Below are positions 44,413-53,221 of a DNA stretch of 64,000 nt, one piece after another (the stretch's first letter is position 1; the number at the start of each line of letters is the position of its first letter). The notes below the pieces were generated by a model that was given only the letters and a program-made list of their open reading frames with translations, was not told the DNA's origin and did not search any database. Source of the stretch: Roseomonas indoligenes (GTDB lineage Bacteria > Pseudomonadota > Alphaproteobacteria > Acetobacterales > Acetobacteraceae); contig NZ_JAGIZA010000006.1 of NCBI RefSeq assembly GCF_017813365.1, positions 124,001 through 188,000 of the forward strand, given 5' to 3'. Both the position numbers and the translations under genes were made by a program.

Positions 44413-46095
44413 TCAGAACCTCACGATCGCCGAGGCCTGGATGCGGTCGGACCGGCCGCCCCGCGCGCCGTTCACGTCGCGGTTCTCCAGGCTCCGCTCG
44501 GCATGGATGTACTCGATGCCGAGGTCGATCGGCTTCACGGGACTCCAGATCAGGTTCACCGCCGCGGCCCAGATGCTGCGGTTCACCGCGTCGCACACCG
44601 TGCCGCTGCCCGCCCCCGCGCAGCCGGCGAAGTTGCGGACATAGTCCGGATAGCTCAGCCTGACCCAGTGCAGCGAGGCGTTCGTGCGCAGCGTCTCCGT
44701 CCAGTGATACTGCAGCCCTACCATCGCCGCGGCCACGTCCACGGTATCGACCTGCTGCCCGCCACTGGCCACCGCCGGGAGCCCGAAGCTCGTCACGGCC
44801 CCGAAGCCGGCGGAGCTGGAATCCAGGTAGCGCCCCAGCCCCTGTCCGTAATGCGCGCTGCCCGCCAGGATCAGTCGCTTGTCAATGAGGTTCACCGCGC
44901 CCGTGGCGCCGATGCCGAAGCCCAGCGCGGAATCGCTGTAGCGCTGCGCGGGACTGGTCGCGCCCTCGTTGCTGATGCGGATCTGGCGCAGCATGCCGCG
45001 CAGCGCGGCGAAGCCCCAGCGGCCCTCCCAGATCGCCTGCGCCGTCAGGTCCGGCACCTGGTTGATGCCGAAGCCCGCCCCGCCATTCGCATCGGGATAG
45101 CTCGTGCCGCCGGTGGCGGTGATGTCGCTGTAGCTGTTCTCCAGCGCCACCTTCACCGTGATCCCGTCGCCCAGCCGGCGGGAATAGCGGAGCTGCGCCT
45201 GGCGCACCGCGTCCATGGCCAGCGGCGTCCAGTCGTTCAGCCATTGCAGCGGCACCAGGGGCGTGTCGGCGAAGAGCGAGAAGCTCTGCCCCACCAGCAC
45301 GGTCCCCCAGCCGCCGTCCTGGAACTGCCCGAACTCGGCGAAGGCCTGGCGCAGGCGCGGCGTATAGGCGTTGCTCGTGCCCTGCGTCGTCAGGTCGTTG
45401 GTCTGCCCGGCGAAGTCGATCTCGACCTGCGTCCGCACCTCGCCGAACTCCGCGCCGAAGGGGGTCCGCGTCTCGATGCCCAGGCGGGAGCGCCGGCCGC
45501 TCGCCTGGAAATCCCCGGGCTGCCTCGCGCCGTTCGCACCGTGGGACAGCGGGATGGACTGGCCGTTGATCGTGTCGGACCGGTTCCGCGGCCCGAGATC
45601 GCCGGACATGTTGAGCTTGGCGAAGCCATAGAGCCGCACGGATGTGTCCGTGCCCGGCACGCGGAAGGAGCCGGGGAAGGAGCCTCGCCACTGGTCACTG
45701 GAATCCGCCCGCTGCGCCTGGACGGGAATGGCCGAGGTCACCTGCGGCGGCGCCTGATCCGCCCCGCCCGCGGCGCTGGATCCGCCGCGCGCGAGAGCCG
45801 TAGGCGGGGCGCCCTGCGCCGGAGCGGAACCGGGGGCGGCCGGGGCCTGCGCCGGCGCGGCGCCCGTCACCGGGCGGGCGGCGCGCGTCAGTTCCGCATT
45901 CCGCTGGTCGGCGCGGCGCTGCGCCGTCTCCAGCTGGTCGATGCGCCGCTGCAAGGCGTTGAGCTGCGCCCGCAGCTCCTGCACCGTCTGCGCGGAGGCT
46001 GGAAGGGTGGCGCAGAGAAGCCCCGCGCCGGCCGCGGAGGCCAGAAGAAGCTTTCGGACTGCGGGCCCGCCCCTTGCGCTGCGCTCTGGTGTCAT
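44413..46095 (-). CDS. DcaP-like trimeric outer-membrane porin
   Basis: 560 residues. Signal peptide (about 15-36, ending LPASA), a coiled coil QTVQELRAQLNALQRRIDQLET (first 20 residues of it diagnostic) at about 37-60, an Ala/Pro linker, then a barrel starting FRVPGTDTSVRLYGFAKLNMSGD and ending in AIVRF with a terminal Phe, as needed for outer-membrane insertion. The pattern is DcaP, which takes up dicarboxylates and other small anions in Acinetobacter. Convergent with the oxidoreductase. Confidence 0.85.
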   Translation of the reverse strand: MTPERSARGGPAVRKLLLASAAGAGLLCATLPASAQTVQELRAQLNALQRRIDQLETAQRRADQRNAELTRAARPVTGAAPAQAPAAPGSAPAQGAPPTALARGGSSAAGGADQAPPQVTSAIPVQAQRADSSDQWRGSFPGSFRVPGTDTSVRLYGFAKLNMSGDLGPRNRSDTINGQSIPLSHGANGARQPGDFQASGRRSRLGIETRTPFGAEFGEVRTQVEIDFAGQTNDLTTQGTSNAYTPRLRQAFAEFGQFQDGGWGTVLVGQSFSLFADTPLVPLQWLNDWTPLAMDAVRQAQLRYSRRLGDGITVKVALENSYSDITATGGTSYPDANGGAGFGINQVPDLTAQAIWEGRWGFAALRGMLRQIRISNEGATSPAQRYSDSALGFGIGATGAVNLIDKRLILAGSAHYGQGLGRYLDSSSAGFGAVTSFGLPAVASGGQQVDTVDVAAAMVGLQYHWTETLRTNASLHWVRLSYPDYVRNFAGCAGAGSGTVCDAVNRSIWAAAVNLIWSPVKPIDLGIEYIHAERSLENRDVNGARGGRSDRIQASAIVRF

Positions 46096-46202
46096 GGAAC
46101 CCGCCCCGTCAGAAACTGGCCGGCAGGGTCCCGGTGCGGCACCGGGCGGGCAAGAACAGGTGTTATTCGCGCGTGCGGACGAGACGAATCGTCACACCGC
46201 CC

Positions 46203-46826
46203 TCAGGGCCGCCGGGGCGCGACCGTGCCGAATGTCAGCACGCCCTGCGTCCCCGCCCGCGGATCGGCATCCCCGGTGAAGGCCAGCGCCAGATCCGGCC
46301 GCCCGGCCTGGCCGGAGGAGAGGCGGTATGTGATCTGCCGCGCCGCCCTGGCGCCCGGCACGGGCACGCTGCCGTCAAAGGCGCGCGTCACCGTCAGCCC
46401 CGGCCGCGCCGTGCCTTCCGCGAGACGCACGAAGAGCGGTTCGGCCGTTTCCACGTCCATGCGCTGCAGCCGCAGGGAACAGGCCACGGGTCTCTGGCTG
46501 AGAATCAGCACCATCGTCCCCACCGAGGCCCCGCGCGCCACCATGACCTGCCCCTCGCCCCCGCGCAGGAGGGAGGCGGCCTTGTCCGCCGGGATCGCGG
46601 CGAACCCCGCCTCCCGCGCGGCGGCGGCGCTGTCCCCGCCCGCCAGCACCCGGGCGCAGATCTGCATGAAGCTGCCCATGGCCGCCGCCGTCTCCTCCGT
46701 GAGCGGCGCGGCGGCGTGGGAGGGGAGGGGGATGAGCGCCAGCAGCGCCAGCAGAACTGGACGCCGCCCCGCGCGCGCGGCCCAATGGGGAAAACCCCGA
46801 TGAGAGAAACGAGGAAACGGCACCAT
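46203..46826 (-). CDS. Hypothetical exported protein
   Basis: 207 residues from the ATG at 46826, which shares CATG with the acyl-CoA dehydrogenase ATG on the other strand (or GTG at 46823). N-terminal signal RRPVLLALLALIPLPSHAAA, then TEETAAAMGSFMQICARVLAGG with a Cys, GFAAIPADKAASLLRGG and VACSLRLQRM; the two cysteines could pair. No known family recognised. No good ribosome site: AGGGG is only 1-4 nt from the start codons. The frame is well formed and in the same strand as the porin. Confidence 0.5.
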   Translation of the reverse strand: MVPFPRFSHRGFPHWAARAGRRPVLLALLALIPLPSHAAAPLTEETAAAMGSFMQICARVLAGGDSAAAAREAGFAAIPADKAASLLRGGEGQVMVARGASVGTMVLILSQRPVACSLRLQRMDVETAEPLFVRLAEGTARPGLTVTRAFDGSVPVPGARAARQITYRLSSGQAGRPDLALAFTGDADPRAGTQGVLTFGTVAPRRP

Positions 46827-47988
46827 GCCCCTGGATAACGCCTTCGACCTGCCCGAGGACACCCGCGCCCTGCAGGAAGTCGCCCGGGACTTCGCCCGGG
46901 AGGTGCTGGCCCCGAAGGCCCTGGAATGGGACGCCGCCCGACACTTCCCGGTTGAGGAGATGCGCCAGGCCGCAGCGCTCGGCATGGCCGCCCTCTATGT
47001 GCGGGAGGAATCGGGCGGCTCCGGCCTGACCCGCCTGGACGCGGCCGTGGTGTTCGAGGCGCTGTCCACCGGCTGCCCCGTCACCGCCGCCTTCCTCTCC
47101 ATCCACAACATGGTCGCCTGGATGATCGACCGCTGGGGGAGCGAGGCCCAGCGCGCGGAGCACCTGCCCGCCCTCGTCACCATGGAGCGCATCGCCTCCT
47201 ACTGCCTGACGGAGCCGGGCTCGGGAAGCGACGCCGCCGCGCTGCGCACGAAGGCCGCCCGCGACAACAGCGGCTACGTCCTCAACGGCTCCAAGCAGTT
47301 CATCTCCGGCGCCGGCACCTCGGACCTCTACCTCACCATGGTCCGCACGGGCGGGGAGGGGCCGGACGGCGTCTCCGCCCTCCTGGTTCCGAAGGACACG
47401 GAAGGCCTCTCCTTCGGTGCCAACGAGAAGAAGATGGGCTGGAACGCCCAGCCCACGCGCATGATGACTTTCCAGGACGCGCGCGTCTCCGCCGACGCCC
47501 TGCTGGGCGAGGAAGGCCAGGGCTTCCGCATGGCCATGGCCGGGCTGGACGGCGGGCGCCTGAACATCGGCGCCTGCTCCATCGGCGGGGCCCAGCGCGC
47601 GCTGGACATCGCATTGGACTACGTGCGGGAACGCCGCGCCTTCGGGAAGGCCGTCTCCGACTTCCAGGCCACGCAGTTCCGCCTTGCCGACATGGCGACG
47701 GAACTGGAGGCCGCCCGCTCCCTCCTCTGGCGCGCCTGCGCGAAGCTGGACAGCAAGGCGCCGGATGCCGGGCCTTTCTGCGCGATGGCCAAGCGGTTCG
47801 CCTCCGACACCGGCCACCGCGTGGCGGATGAGGCGCTGCAACTCCTCGGCGGCTACGGCTACCTGCACGACTACGGGGTGGAGAAGCTGGTACGCGACCT
47901 GCGCGTCCACCGCATCCTCGAGGGCACGAACGAAATCATGCGCGTCATCATCGCGCGCCACCTCCTCGGGCGCCGGGACTCGCGTTGA
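46825..47988 (+). CDS. Acyl-CoA dehydrogenase
   Basis: 387-residue flavoenzyme of medium/branched-chain type (isobutyryl-CoA dehydrogenase-like). FAD and substrate blocks are present: YCLTEPGSGSDAAAL, GYVLNGSKQFISGAG, and the end RILEGTNEIMRVIIARHLLG with the catalytic Glu in EGTNE. RERRAFGKAVSDFQATQFRLADM and GGYGYLHDYGVEKL also match. It probably acts in valine or fatty acid catabolism. GAGG-AAACGGCACC precedes the ATG. Confidence 0.94.
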   Translation: MPLDNAFDLPEDTRALQEVARDFAREVLAPKALEWDAARHFPVEEMRQAAALGMAALYVREESGGSGLTRLDAAVVFEALSTGCPVTAAFLSIHNMVAWMIDRWGSEAQRAEHLPALVTMERIASYCLTEPGSGSDAAALRTKAARDNSGYVLNGSKQFISGAGTSDLYLTMVRTGGEGPDGVSALLVPKDTEGLSFGANEKKMGWNAQPTRMMTFQDARVSADALLGEEGQGFRMAMAGLDGGRLNIGACSIGGAQRALDIALDYVRERRAFGKAVSDFQATQFRLADMATELEAARSLLWRACAKLDSKAPDAGPFCAMAKRFASDTGHRVADEALQLLGGYGYLHDYGVEKLVRDLRVHRILEGTNEIMRVIIARHLLGRRDSR

Positions 47989-48070
47989 CTCACGCTGGCG
48001 TGAGTTGCCATCTTCCGCGCGGAACGGTTGCGCGGCGGCAACCCACGCCAGGATGGCGAGAGGAGAGCGT

Positions 48071-48436
48071 ATGTCCCAGGGCTCCATGATGCGGTCCGGC
48101 CTCGCCGCACCGCTCGCCCTGGCCCTCCTCCTCCCGCCCCTCGCCCCGGCGGCCCGCGCCCAGGGCGAGGTTCGCAGCGTCGTCGTTCCCGCCGAGGGTG
48201 CCGTGGTCATCCCGCCCCGCAGTGCCCCGCGGCTTGCGGCCCGCCCGGCCGGAACCGGCGTCGGCGTTCCCATTCCGCCCGGCGCCTCCCGCAGCCCCGT
48301 CTTCCTGCCGGATGCTGGCACCGGTCTCGCCGCTCCCGTCCTCGGCCTAGCCCTACCGGCCATCGCGGGCGCGCTTCTCGGCGGCAGCATCGCCGGTTCC
48401 AGGAGCGGCAGCTCCGCCCCGGCGCGCACGCGCTAG
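48071..48436 (+). CDS. Small exported Pro/Gly-rich protein
   Basis: 121 residues, unrecognised. A long signal (LAAPLALALLLPPLAPAARAQ) is followed by GEVRSVVVPAEGAVVIPPRSAPRL, then a Gly/Ala stretch (VLGLALPAIAGALLGGSIAGS) that looks like a weak membrane segment or glycine-zipper. Ribosome site GAGAGGAGAG before the ATG. Lies between the dehydrogenase and the Bug-type binding protein. Confidence 0.6.
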   Translation: MSQGSMMRSGLAAPLALALLLPPLAPAARAQGEVRSVVVPAEGAVVIPPRSAPRLAARPAGTGVGVPIPPGASRSPVFLPDAGTGLAAPVLGLALPAIAGALLGGSIAGSRSGSSAPARTR

Positions 48437-48525
48437 GAGTCCCACCGGGATCGCGGCTAGGAGCCGCTCCCGTTTCGCATTATGTCCGGGTCAGGCGATC
48501 CGAACGCCCGGAGGAGGCAACGATC

Positions 48526-49533
48526 ATGTCCAACAGCGATCACACGATCACGCGGCGCCTGGCGCTCGGGGCCGGCCTCGGCACCGTTGCCGCCGGCCTC
48601 GCGCCCGCCGCGCGCGCCCAGTCCCAGGGCGGGGCCTATCCAAACCGCCCGGTCACGATGATCGTCGGCTTCCCGCCCGGCGGGCAGACCGACTTCGCCG
48701 CACGGATCGTGCAGCCGGGCCTTGCCCAGAACCTCGGCCAGTCGGTCGTGATCGACAACCGCGGCGGCGCTGGCGGCAATATCGGCACGGAAGCCGTGCT
48801 GCGCGCGCGGCCGGATGGCTACACGCTGCTCGCGGGCAATTCCTCGCCGATGGCGATCAACCCGCACACCTTCCCGAACATGACGATCAACCCGCTCGAT
48901 CTGATGCCGATCGGGCTGACGCTGCAGAGCTCCATGGTCCTCTGCGTCCATCCCTCCGTACCCGCCAACAACGTCCGGGAGCTGGCCGCCTGGATCAAGG
49001 CGCAGCCCGGCGGCGTGAACTACGGATCCCCGACGGCCGGCAGCCTCTCCCACTGCGCGATGGAGCTGTTCCGTGACCGCATCGGCAAGCCGGAGATGGA
49101 GAGCGTGCCCTATCGCGGCTCCGGCCCGGCCATCCAGGACTTCGTGGCCAACCGCTTCTCCGCGATGTTCGACGCCGCCTCCGTCCTCTCGCCCTTCATC
49201 AAGTCCGGCCAGCTGAAGCCCATCCTCGTCAGCGGCGCCGCCCGCGCCCCCGCGCTGCCGGATGTGCCGACGGCCGCCGAGCAGGGCCTGCCGGACTTCG
49301 TCTTCACCGCCTGGATCGGCCTTTTCGCCCCGAAGGGCACGCCGGACGAGGTGATCCAGCGGGTCCACGCTGCGCAGGACGCCGCGCTGAAGGACCAGGC
49401 CGTGCGCGACAAGATCACCGGCCAGGGCGACGAGCCCGGCGGCGGCTCCATCGAGGACTTCGCCAACATGGTTCGCCGTGACCACGCGCGCTGGGGCAAG
49501 GTGGTGAAGGAGAACAACATCACCGCCGTCTGA
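48526..49533 (+). CDS. Tripartite tricarboxylate transporter solute-binding protein (Bug family)
   Basis: 335 residues. Twin-arginine-like signal (TITRRLALGAGLGTVAAGLAPAARA) then the Bug fold: YPNRPVTMIVGFPPGGQTD near 38-56, VVIDNRGGAGGNIGTE near 87, and ANRFSAMFDA, DVPTAAEQGLPDF, and LFAPKGTPDEV. Bug proteins bind carboxylates in the periplasm for TctAB permeases, but none is nearby; orphan Bug genes are usual in betaproteobacteria and Roseomonas-like genomes. A regular ribosome site GGAGGCAACGATC precedes it. Confidence 0.93.
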   Translation: MSNSDHTITRRLALGAGLGTVAAGLAPAARAQSQGGAYPNRPVTMIVGFPPGGQTDFAARIVQPGLAQNLGQSVVIDNRGGAGGNIGTEAVLRARPDGYTLLAGNSSPMAINPHTFPNMTINPLDLMPIGLTLQSSMVLCVHPSVPANNVRELAAWIKAQPGGVNYGSPTAGSLSHCAMELFRDRIGKPEMESVPYRGSGPAIQDFVANRFSAMFDAASVLSPFIKSGQLKPILVSGAARAPALPDVPTAAEQGLPDFVFTAWIGLFAPKGTPDEVIQRVHAAQDAALKDQAVRDKITGQGDEPGGGSIEDFANMVRRDHARWGKVVKENNITAV

Positions 49534-49539
49534 TCGGTC

Positions 49540-49568
49540 GGGGCGGCCGTGCCGGGCACGGCCGCCCC
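49540..49568. terminator. Bidirectional hairpin between convergent genes
   Basis: Perfect 13-bp stem GGGGCGGCCGTGC / GCACGGCCGCCCC with a 3-nt loop, sitting between the Bug-type gene and the convergent hydrolase. No U tract on either strand. Confidence 0.65.
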
Positions 49569-49573
49569 GCTCC

Positions 49574-50557
49574 TCAGCGCAGCAGCGTCTCCACCAGGAA
49601 GGCCCGCACGTTCCGGCGCACCGCCGCCGCATCCTCCGCCGCATAACCCGTATGGGCCCCGACGGCGACGCAGGACGAGGTCTTCTGCACGAAGGGCTCG
49701 TTCGTCCCGGCGAGGTTGATCACGCCGTTCGCGCCCTCCTGCATCCGGCAGTTCCGCGTGCTCTGCGCGGTCGGCACGGGAACCAGCGGCGGGATCATCG
49801 GGCTGTCGAAGCCGTGCTGGCCGTTCGGGTATTCCGTCAACGTCGCATCGGCCCCGGCCGCGCGCAGCCGCTCCACGTAGTCGCGGCAGGGCGCGACGGG
49901 CACGTAGTCGTCCACCACGCCGTGGTGCAGCCGGATCGGCACGGCCGCCACCCCCGCGTCGCCCTCGTAGCGGACATTGCAAGGCGTATAGAGCCCGATA
50001 TGCGCCGCGAAGCGGTTCCCCGAACTCCCGTGCAGCCGCCGGAACCGCTCGCTCGCGGAATAGACCGCGGCCACCGCCCCCTTCGAGAACCCCATCACCG
50101 CGATCCGGTCCGCCCGGATGCGAGGATGCGCCGCCAGCAGGTCCAGCGCGCGATAGGCGTCGACCATCATCGCCAGCGAATGCAGCAGGTCCTGGTCCGC
50201 CACCGTGCTGGTGATCCCGCGCCCCGCGAAGCTGTCGAGGATGAAGGCCGCGATCCCCGCCTCGTTGAGCTGCCGGGCCCAGAGCTCCGTCGAGCCGCTG
50301 ATGCCGCCCGACCCGTGCACGAGTACCACCGCGGGAACGCGGCTCGTCGCCGGCCCCTGCGGCAGGCGAAGCTCTCCCGCCAGCGTCACCTCTCCGCCCT
50401 TCTCACCGCGCAGGAAGGCGCCGCCATCCGGCGTCGTGCTCCGCAGCGGCAGCACCTCCGTGCGCCCGGGCAGGGTGGCGCGCATGTCCTGCGCCAGGGC
50501 GGGCAAGGCCGCCGTCAACCCCAGGGCCAGCAGGACGGCAAATCCGTGTGCTCTCAT
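49574..50557 (-). CDS. Exported dienelactone-hydrolase-family alpha/beta hydrolase
   Basis: 327 residues. Signal peptide at 1-23 (ALPALAQ), then the fold PAVVLVHGSGGISGSTELW, nucleophile Ser in VMGFSKGAV (GxSxG), acid in DDYVPVA and His in PNGQHGFDS, so the triad looks complete. Extra cysteines near the C-terminus (NCRMQEG, SSCVAVG) may form a disulfide. Substrate unknown. GGAGGAG precedes the ATG. Confidence 0.87.
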   Translation of the reverse strand: MRAHGFAVLLALGLTAALPALAQDMRATLPGRTEVLPLRSTTPDGGAFLRGEKGGEVTLAGELRLPQGPATSRVPAVVLVHGSGGISGSTELWARQLNEAGIAAFILDSFAGRGITSTVADQDLLHSLAMMVDAYRALDLLAAHPRIRADRIAVMGFSKGAVAAVYSASERFRRLHGSSGNRFAAHIGLYTPCNVRYEGDAGVAAVPIRLHHGVVDDYVPVAPCRDYVERLRAAGADATLTEYPNGQHGFDSPMIPPLVPVPTAQSTRNCRMQEGANGVINLAGTNEPFVQKTSSCVAVGAHTGYAAEDAAAVRRNVRAFLVETLLR

Positions 50558-50699
50558 GGCATCTCCTCCGCGGGCGCGCTGCCGGCGCCTTCTCCCGGTA
50601 TTGCGGCACCCGCCCGGCGCGCCGTCAATCGCACCGCGCCACCTCCCGGCCCGGCCCGATCCGCACTATTCCCCTGATCACCATCGAGAGGAGGGCCCC

Positions 50700-52097
50700 A
50701 TGCCCAGCCGCGAAGCCGCCATCGCCCGTGCCCGCGCCGAATTCGACAGCGGCGCCTTCCGCGACCGCCTGGCCGCCCTGATCGCCATCCCCTCCACCTC
50801 GCAGGACCCTGCCGCGGCCGCGGAGTGCCGCCGCTACCTGGAGGAAGGGATCCAGCCCTGGGTCGCCCGCCTCGGCTTCACCTCCTCGATCCACCCCAAC
50901 CCCGAGCCGGGCTGCGGCCCCATCCTCATCGCCGAGCGCGTGGAGGACCCCTCCCGCCCCACCGTTCTCCTCTACGGCCATGGCGACACCGTGCGCGGGC
51001 TGGAGGACCAGTGGAGCGACGGCATCAAGCCCTGGGCCGTGACCGAGAAGGACGGCCTCTGGTACGGGCGCGGCACCGCCGACAACAAGGGCCAGCACAT
51101 CATCAACCTCGCGGCCCTTGAGGCCGTGCTGGCCGAGCGGGACGGCAAGCTCGGCGCTAACGTGAAGCTGGTGCTGGAGATGTCGGAGGAACTGGGCTCC
51201 AAGGGCCTTCGCCCCTTCGTCGAGGCCCATCGCGACGCGCTCGCCGCCGACGCCCTCATCGCCTCAGACGGCCCGCGCGTGGAACCTGCACTGCCCACCA
51301 TCGCCGCCGGCTCCCGCGGCAGCTTCATGTTCGACCTCGTGGTGAAGCTGCGGAACGGCGGCGTCCATTCCGGACATTGGGGTGGCCTGACGACCGACCC
51401 GGCCATCCTCCTCTCCCACGCCATCGCAAGCATCGCCGACCAGCACGGGAAAATCCTCGTCCGCGACTGGCTGCCCGGCGAGACCGTGCCCGCCAATATC
51501 CGCGCCGCGCTGGAGGGCTGCCCCGTTGGCGGAGGGGAGGGCGCCGCCACCATCGACGAGGGATGGGGCGAGCCCGGCCTGACCCCCGCTGAGAAGATCT
51601 ACGGCTGGGCCAGCTTCATCGTCCTCGCCATGCTCAGCGGCCGCCCCGAAGCCCCGGTGAACGCCGTGGCTCCGGACGCCCGCGCCGTCTGCCAGATCCG
51701 CTACACCGGCGATTCCGATCACGCGAAGTTCGAGCCCGCGCTGCGCGCCCACCTGGACGCCCACGGGTTCCAGAAGGTCGCGATCGAGAAGACCGGCATC
51801 CGCATGCCCGCCAGCCGCACCCCGCCCGACAATCCCTGGGTGCTCTGGACCAAGGCGAGCATGGAGACGTCGCTGAACACCCGCGTGCAGGTCACGCCCA
51901 ACGCCTCCGGCGGCCTGCCCGGTGACGTCTTCGTGGACCTGCTGGGCACGCCGCTCGTCTGGGTTCCCCATTCCTACAACGGCTGCAAGCAGCACGGCCC
52001 GGACGAGCACGTGATCCCCGCCATGATGCGGGAAGGGCTGGCGGCCTTTGCCGGCATTTGGTGGGACCTGGGCGAGCCCGGCACGCCGGCCCGCTGA
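50700..52097 (+). CDS. M20-family metallopeptidase
   Basis: 465 residues, cytoplasmic. Di-zinc amidohydrolase with the first ligand in LLYGHGDTV, Asp in GRGTADNKGQ, the acid pair in MSEELGSKG, the lid-domain His in GGVHSGHWGG and the late His in KQHGPDEHV. The family includes dipeptidases and N-acyl amino acid hydrolases (ArgE/DapE type, cytosolic non-specific dipeptidase type); the exact substrate is not readable. Ribosome site GAGAGGAGGGCC. Confidence 0.92.
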   Translation: MPSREAAIARARAEFDSGAFRDRLAALIAIPSTSQDPAAAAECRRYLEEGIQPWVARLGFTSSIHPNPEPGCGPILIAERVEDPSRPTVLLYGHGDTVRGLEDQWSDGIKPWAVTEKDGLWYGRGTADNKGQHIINLAALEAVLAERDGKLGANVKLVLEMSEELGSKGLRPFVEAHRDALAADALIASDGPRVEPALPTIAAGSRGSFMFDLVVKLRNGGVHSGHWGGLTTDPAILLSHAIASIADQHGKILVRDWLPGETVPANIRAALEGCPVGGGEGAATIDEGWGEPGLTPAEKIYGWASFIVLAMLSGRPEAPVNAVAPDARAVCQIRYTGDSDHAKFEPALRAHLDAHGFQKVAIEKTGIRMPASRTPPDNPWVLWTKASMETSLNTRVQVTPNASGGLPGDVFVDLLGTPLVWVPHSYNGCKQHGPDEHVIPAMMREGLAAFAGIWWDLGEPGTPAR

Positions 52098-52107
52098 ACC
52101 CGGGCGC

Positions 52108-52131
52108 GCGCGGGGCGGCTAGGCCCCGCGC
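52108..52131. terminator. GC hairpin between convergent genes
   Basis: GCGCGGGGC pairs with GCCCCGCGC around a 6-nt loop; it overlaps the stop codon of the next hydrolase (minus) and follows the M20 peptidase stop by 10 bp. No U tract. Confidence 0.5.
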
Positions 52132-53126
52132 AGTGCGGGGAGCGTGAGGAACTCCTCCATCACGTGCCAGATCCGGTGCCGGTTCGTGCCGAGCACCGCG
52201 ACATGCGCGATCCCCCGCATCATCGCGAACTGCTTGTCCCGGTTCGGCAGCTGCCCGAAGAAGTCCAGCAGCTCCGCATCTGTCGCGTTCCCGTCCGTCT
52301 CCGCCCGGCACATCAGCACGGGGCAGGCGATGCGCTTCGGATCCACCATCGGCATGTTCACGGCCATGTCGAGATAGGTGCCGCTTGGCGCGCGGTCCGT
52401 CAGCGCCAACTCGTAGTCGGCCAGCGCCTGCGGCACCGCCGGCTCGAAGGTCGAGGGATCGTCGCGGCTGAAGATCCCCACGAAGGCCTCGCGGTTCATC
52501 ATCCGGAAGTTCCGCGCGCGGTAGCTCGCCACCTGCTCGCGCCGCCGCATGATCTCCGGCGCGCCCTCGCCGGTATAGGTGAAGGCGTCCAGCACCAGCC
52601 GCTCCACCCGGTCCGGGTTCTCGTTCGTGAAGCGCCCGGCGCGGATGGCGCCGGAGGACTGGCCGTAGACCATCAGCGTGCGCTGGCCCGTCACCTCCTC
52701 CACCTTCGCGAAGCCGGCCTTCAGGTCCTCCACGCCGGATCGGATGTCGGAATTGCTCCCGGTGCGGGACGATTTTCCGTAGTTCTCGTGGTCCAGCGCC
52801 CAGACGTCGAAGCCCAGCCCGGCGAAGTGCTCCATCATCGAGTAGCCGGGATGGCCGGGCACCTGCAGGTCGAACCCGCCGCGGCCGGAGAAGGACGATC
52901 CGTGCACGAGGAAGAGCACGGGCCGCCGCTCCGACCCGGCCGCGCGGCGGCGCCAGAGATAGAGGTTCACGTCGCCCTTCTTCGCCCAGTGCTCCTCCGC
53001 CTCGATCGAGGTGCCGGAAGGACGGGGCGCCTCACCCGCCGCGAGGGCGGGGGTTCCTGCCGCGAGGGCCGCGAGCGCCGCCACGCCGGCGAGCCCACGG
53101 CGTGGAAGGGCGGGATGATGGGCCAT
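52119..53126 (-). CDS. Exported alpha/beta hydrolase
   Basis: 335 residues from the ATG at 53126. Signal peptide about 1-30 (RRGLAGVAALAALAAGTPALA). The core has LFLVHGSSFSGRGGF, DVWALDHENYGKSS, nucleophile Ser in VYGQSSGAIRA (GxSxG), acid in CRAETDGNA and His in GIAHVAVLG. It is more like haloperoxidase/serine-aminopeptidase-type hydrolases than the dienelactone type at 49574. No known substrate. Signal with RR suggests Tat possibility. Confidence 0.85.
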   Translation of the reverse strand: MAHHPALPRRGLAGVAALAALAAGTPALAAGEAPRPSGTSIEAEEHWAKKGDVNLYLWRRRAAGSERRPVLFLVHGSSFSGRGGFDLQVPGHPGYSMMEHFAGLGFDVWALDHENYGKSSRTGSNSDIRSGVEDLKAGFAKVEEVTGQRTLMVYGQSSGAIRAGRFTNENPDRVERLVLDAFTYTGEGAPEIMRRREQVASYRARNFRMMNREAFVGIFSRDDPSTFEPAVPQALADYELALTDRAPSGTYLDMAVNMPMVDPKRIACPVLMCRAETDGNATDAELLDFFGQLPNRDKQFAMMRGIAHVAVLGTNRHRIWHVMEEFLTLPALRGA

Positions 53127-53221
53127 GGTCGCTCCTCGATCCTTCTGGTTTCGGAGGAGCTTGGTCCCCGGCAGGCCGTCTGCCAAGCACCGGCGAGAAG
53201 GCGCGCGGCGGGGCTCCGCCG

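Noticed and set aside
40400-44596. 1398-aa minus-strand frame opposite the oxidoreductase
   Set aside because: Only its last 150 residues (Lrp-like) are real; the rest is antisense to a conserved enzyme.
46830-46985. Upstream extension of the exported protein (to 46985)
   Set aside because: It is antisense to the well-supported dehydrogenase and would bury the signal peptide.
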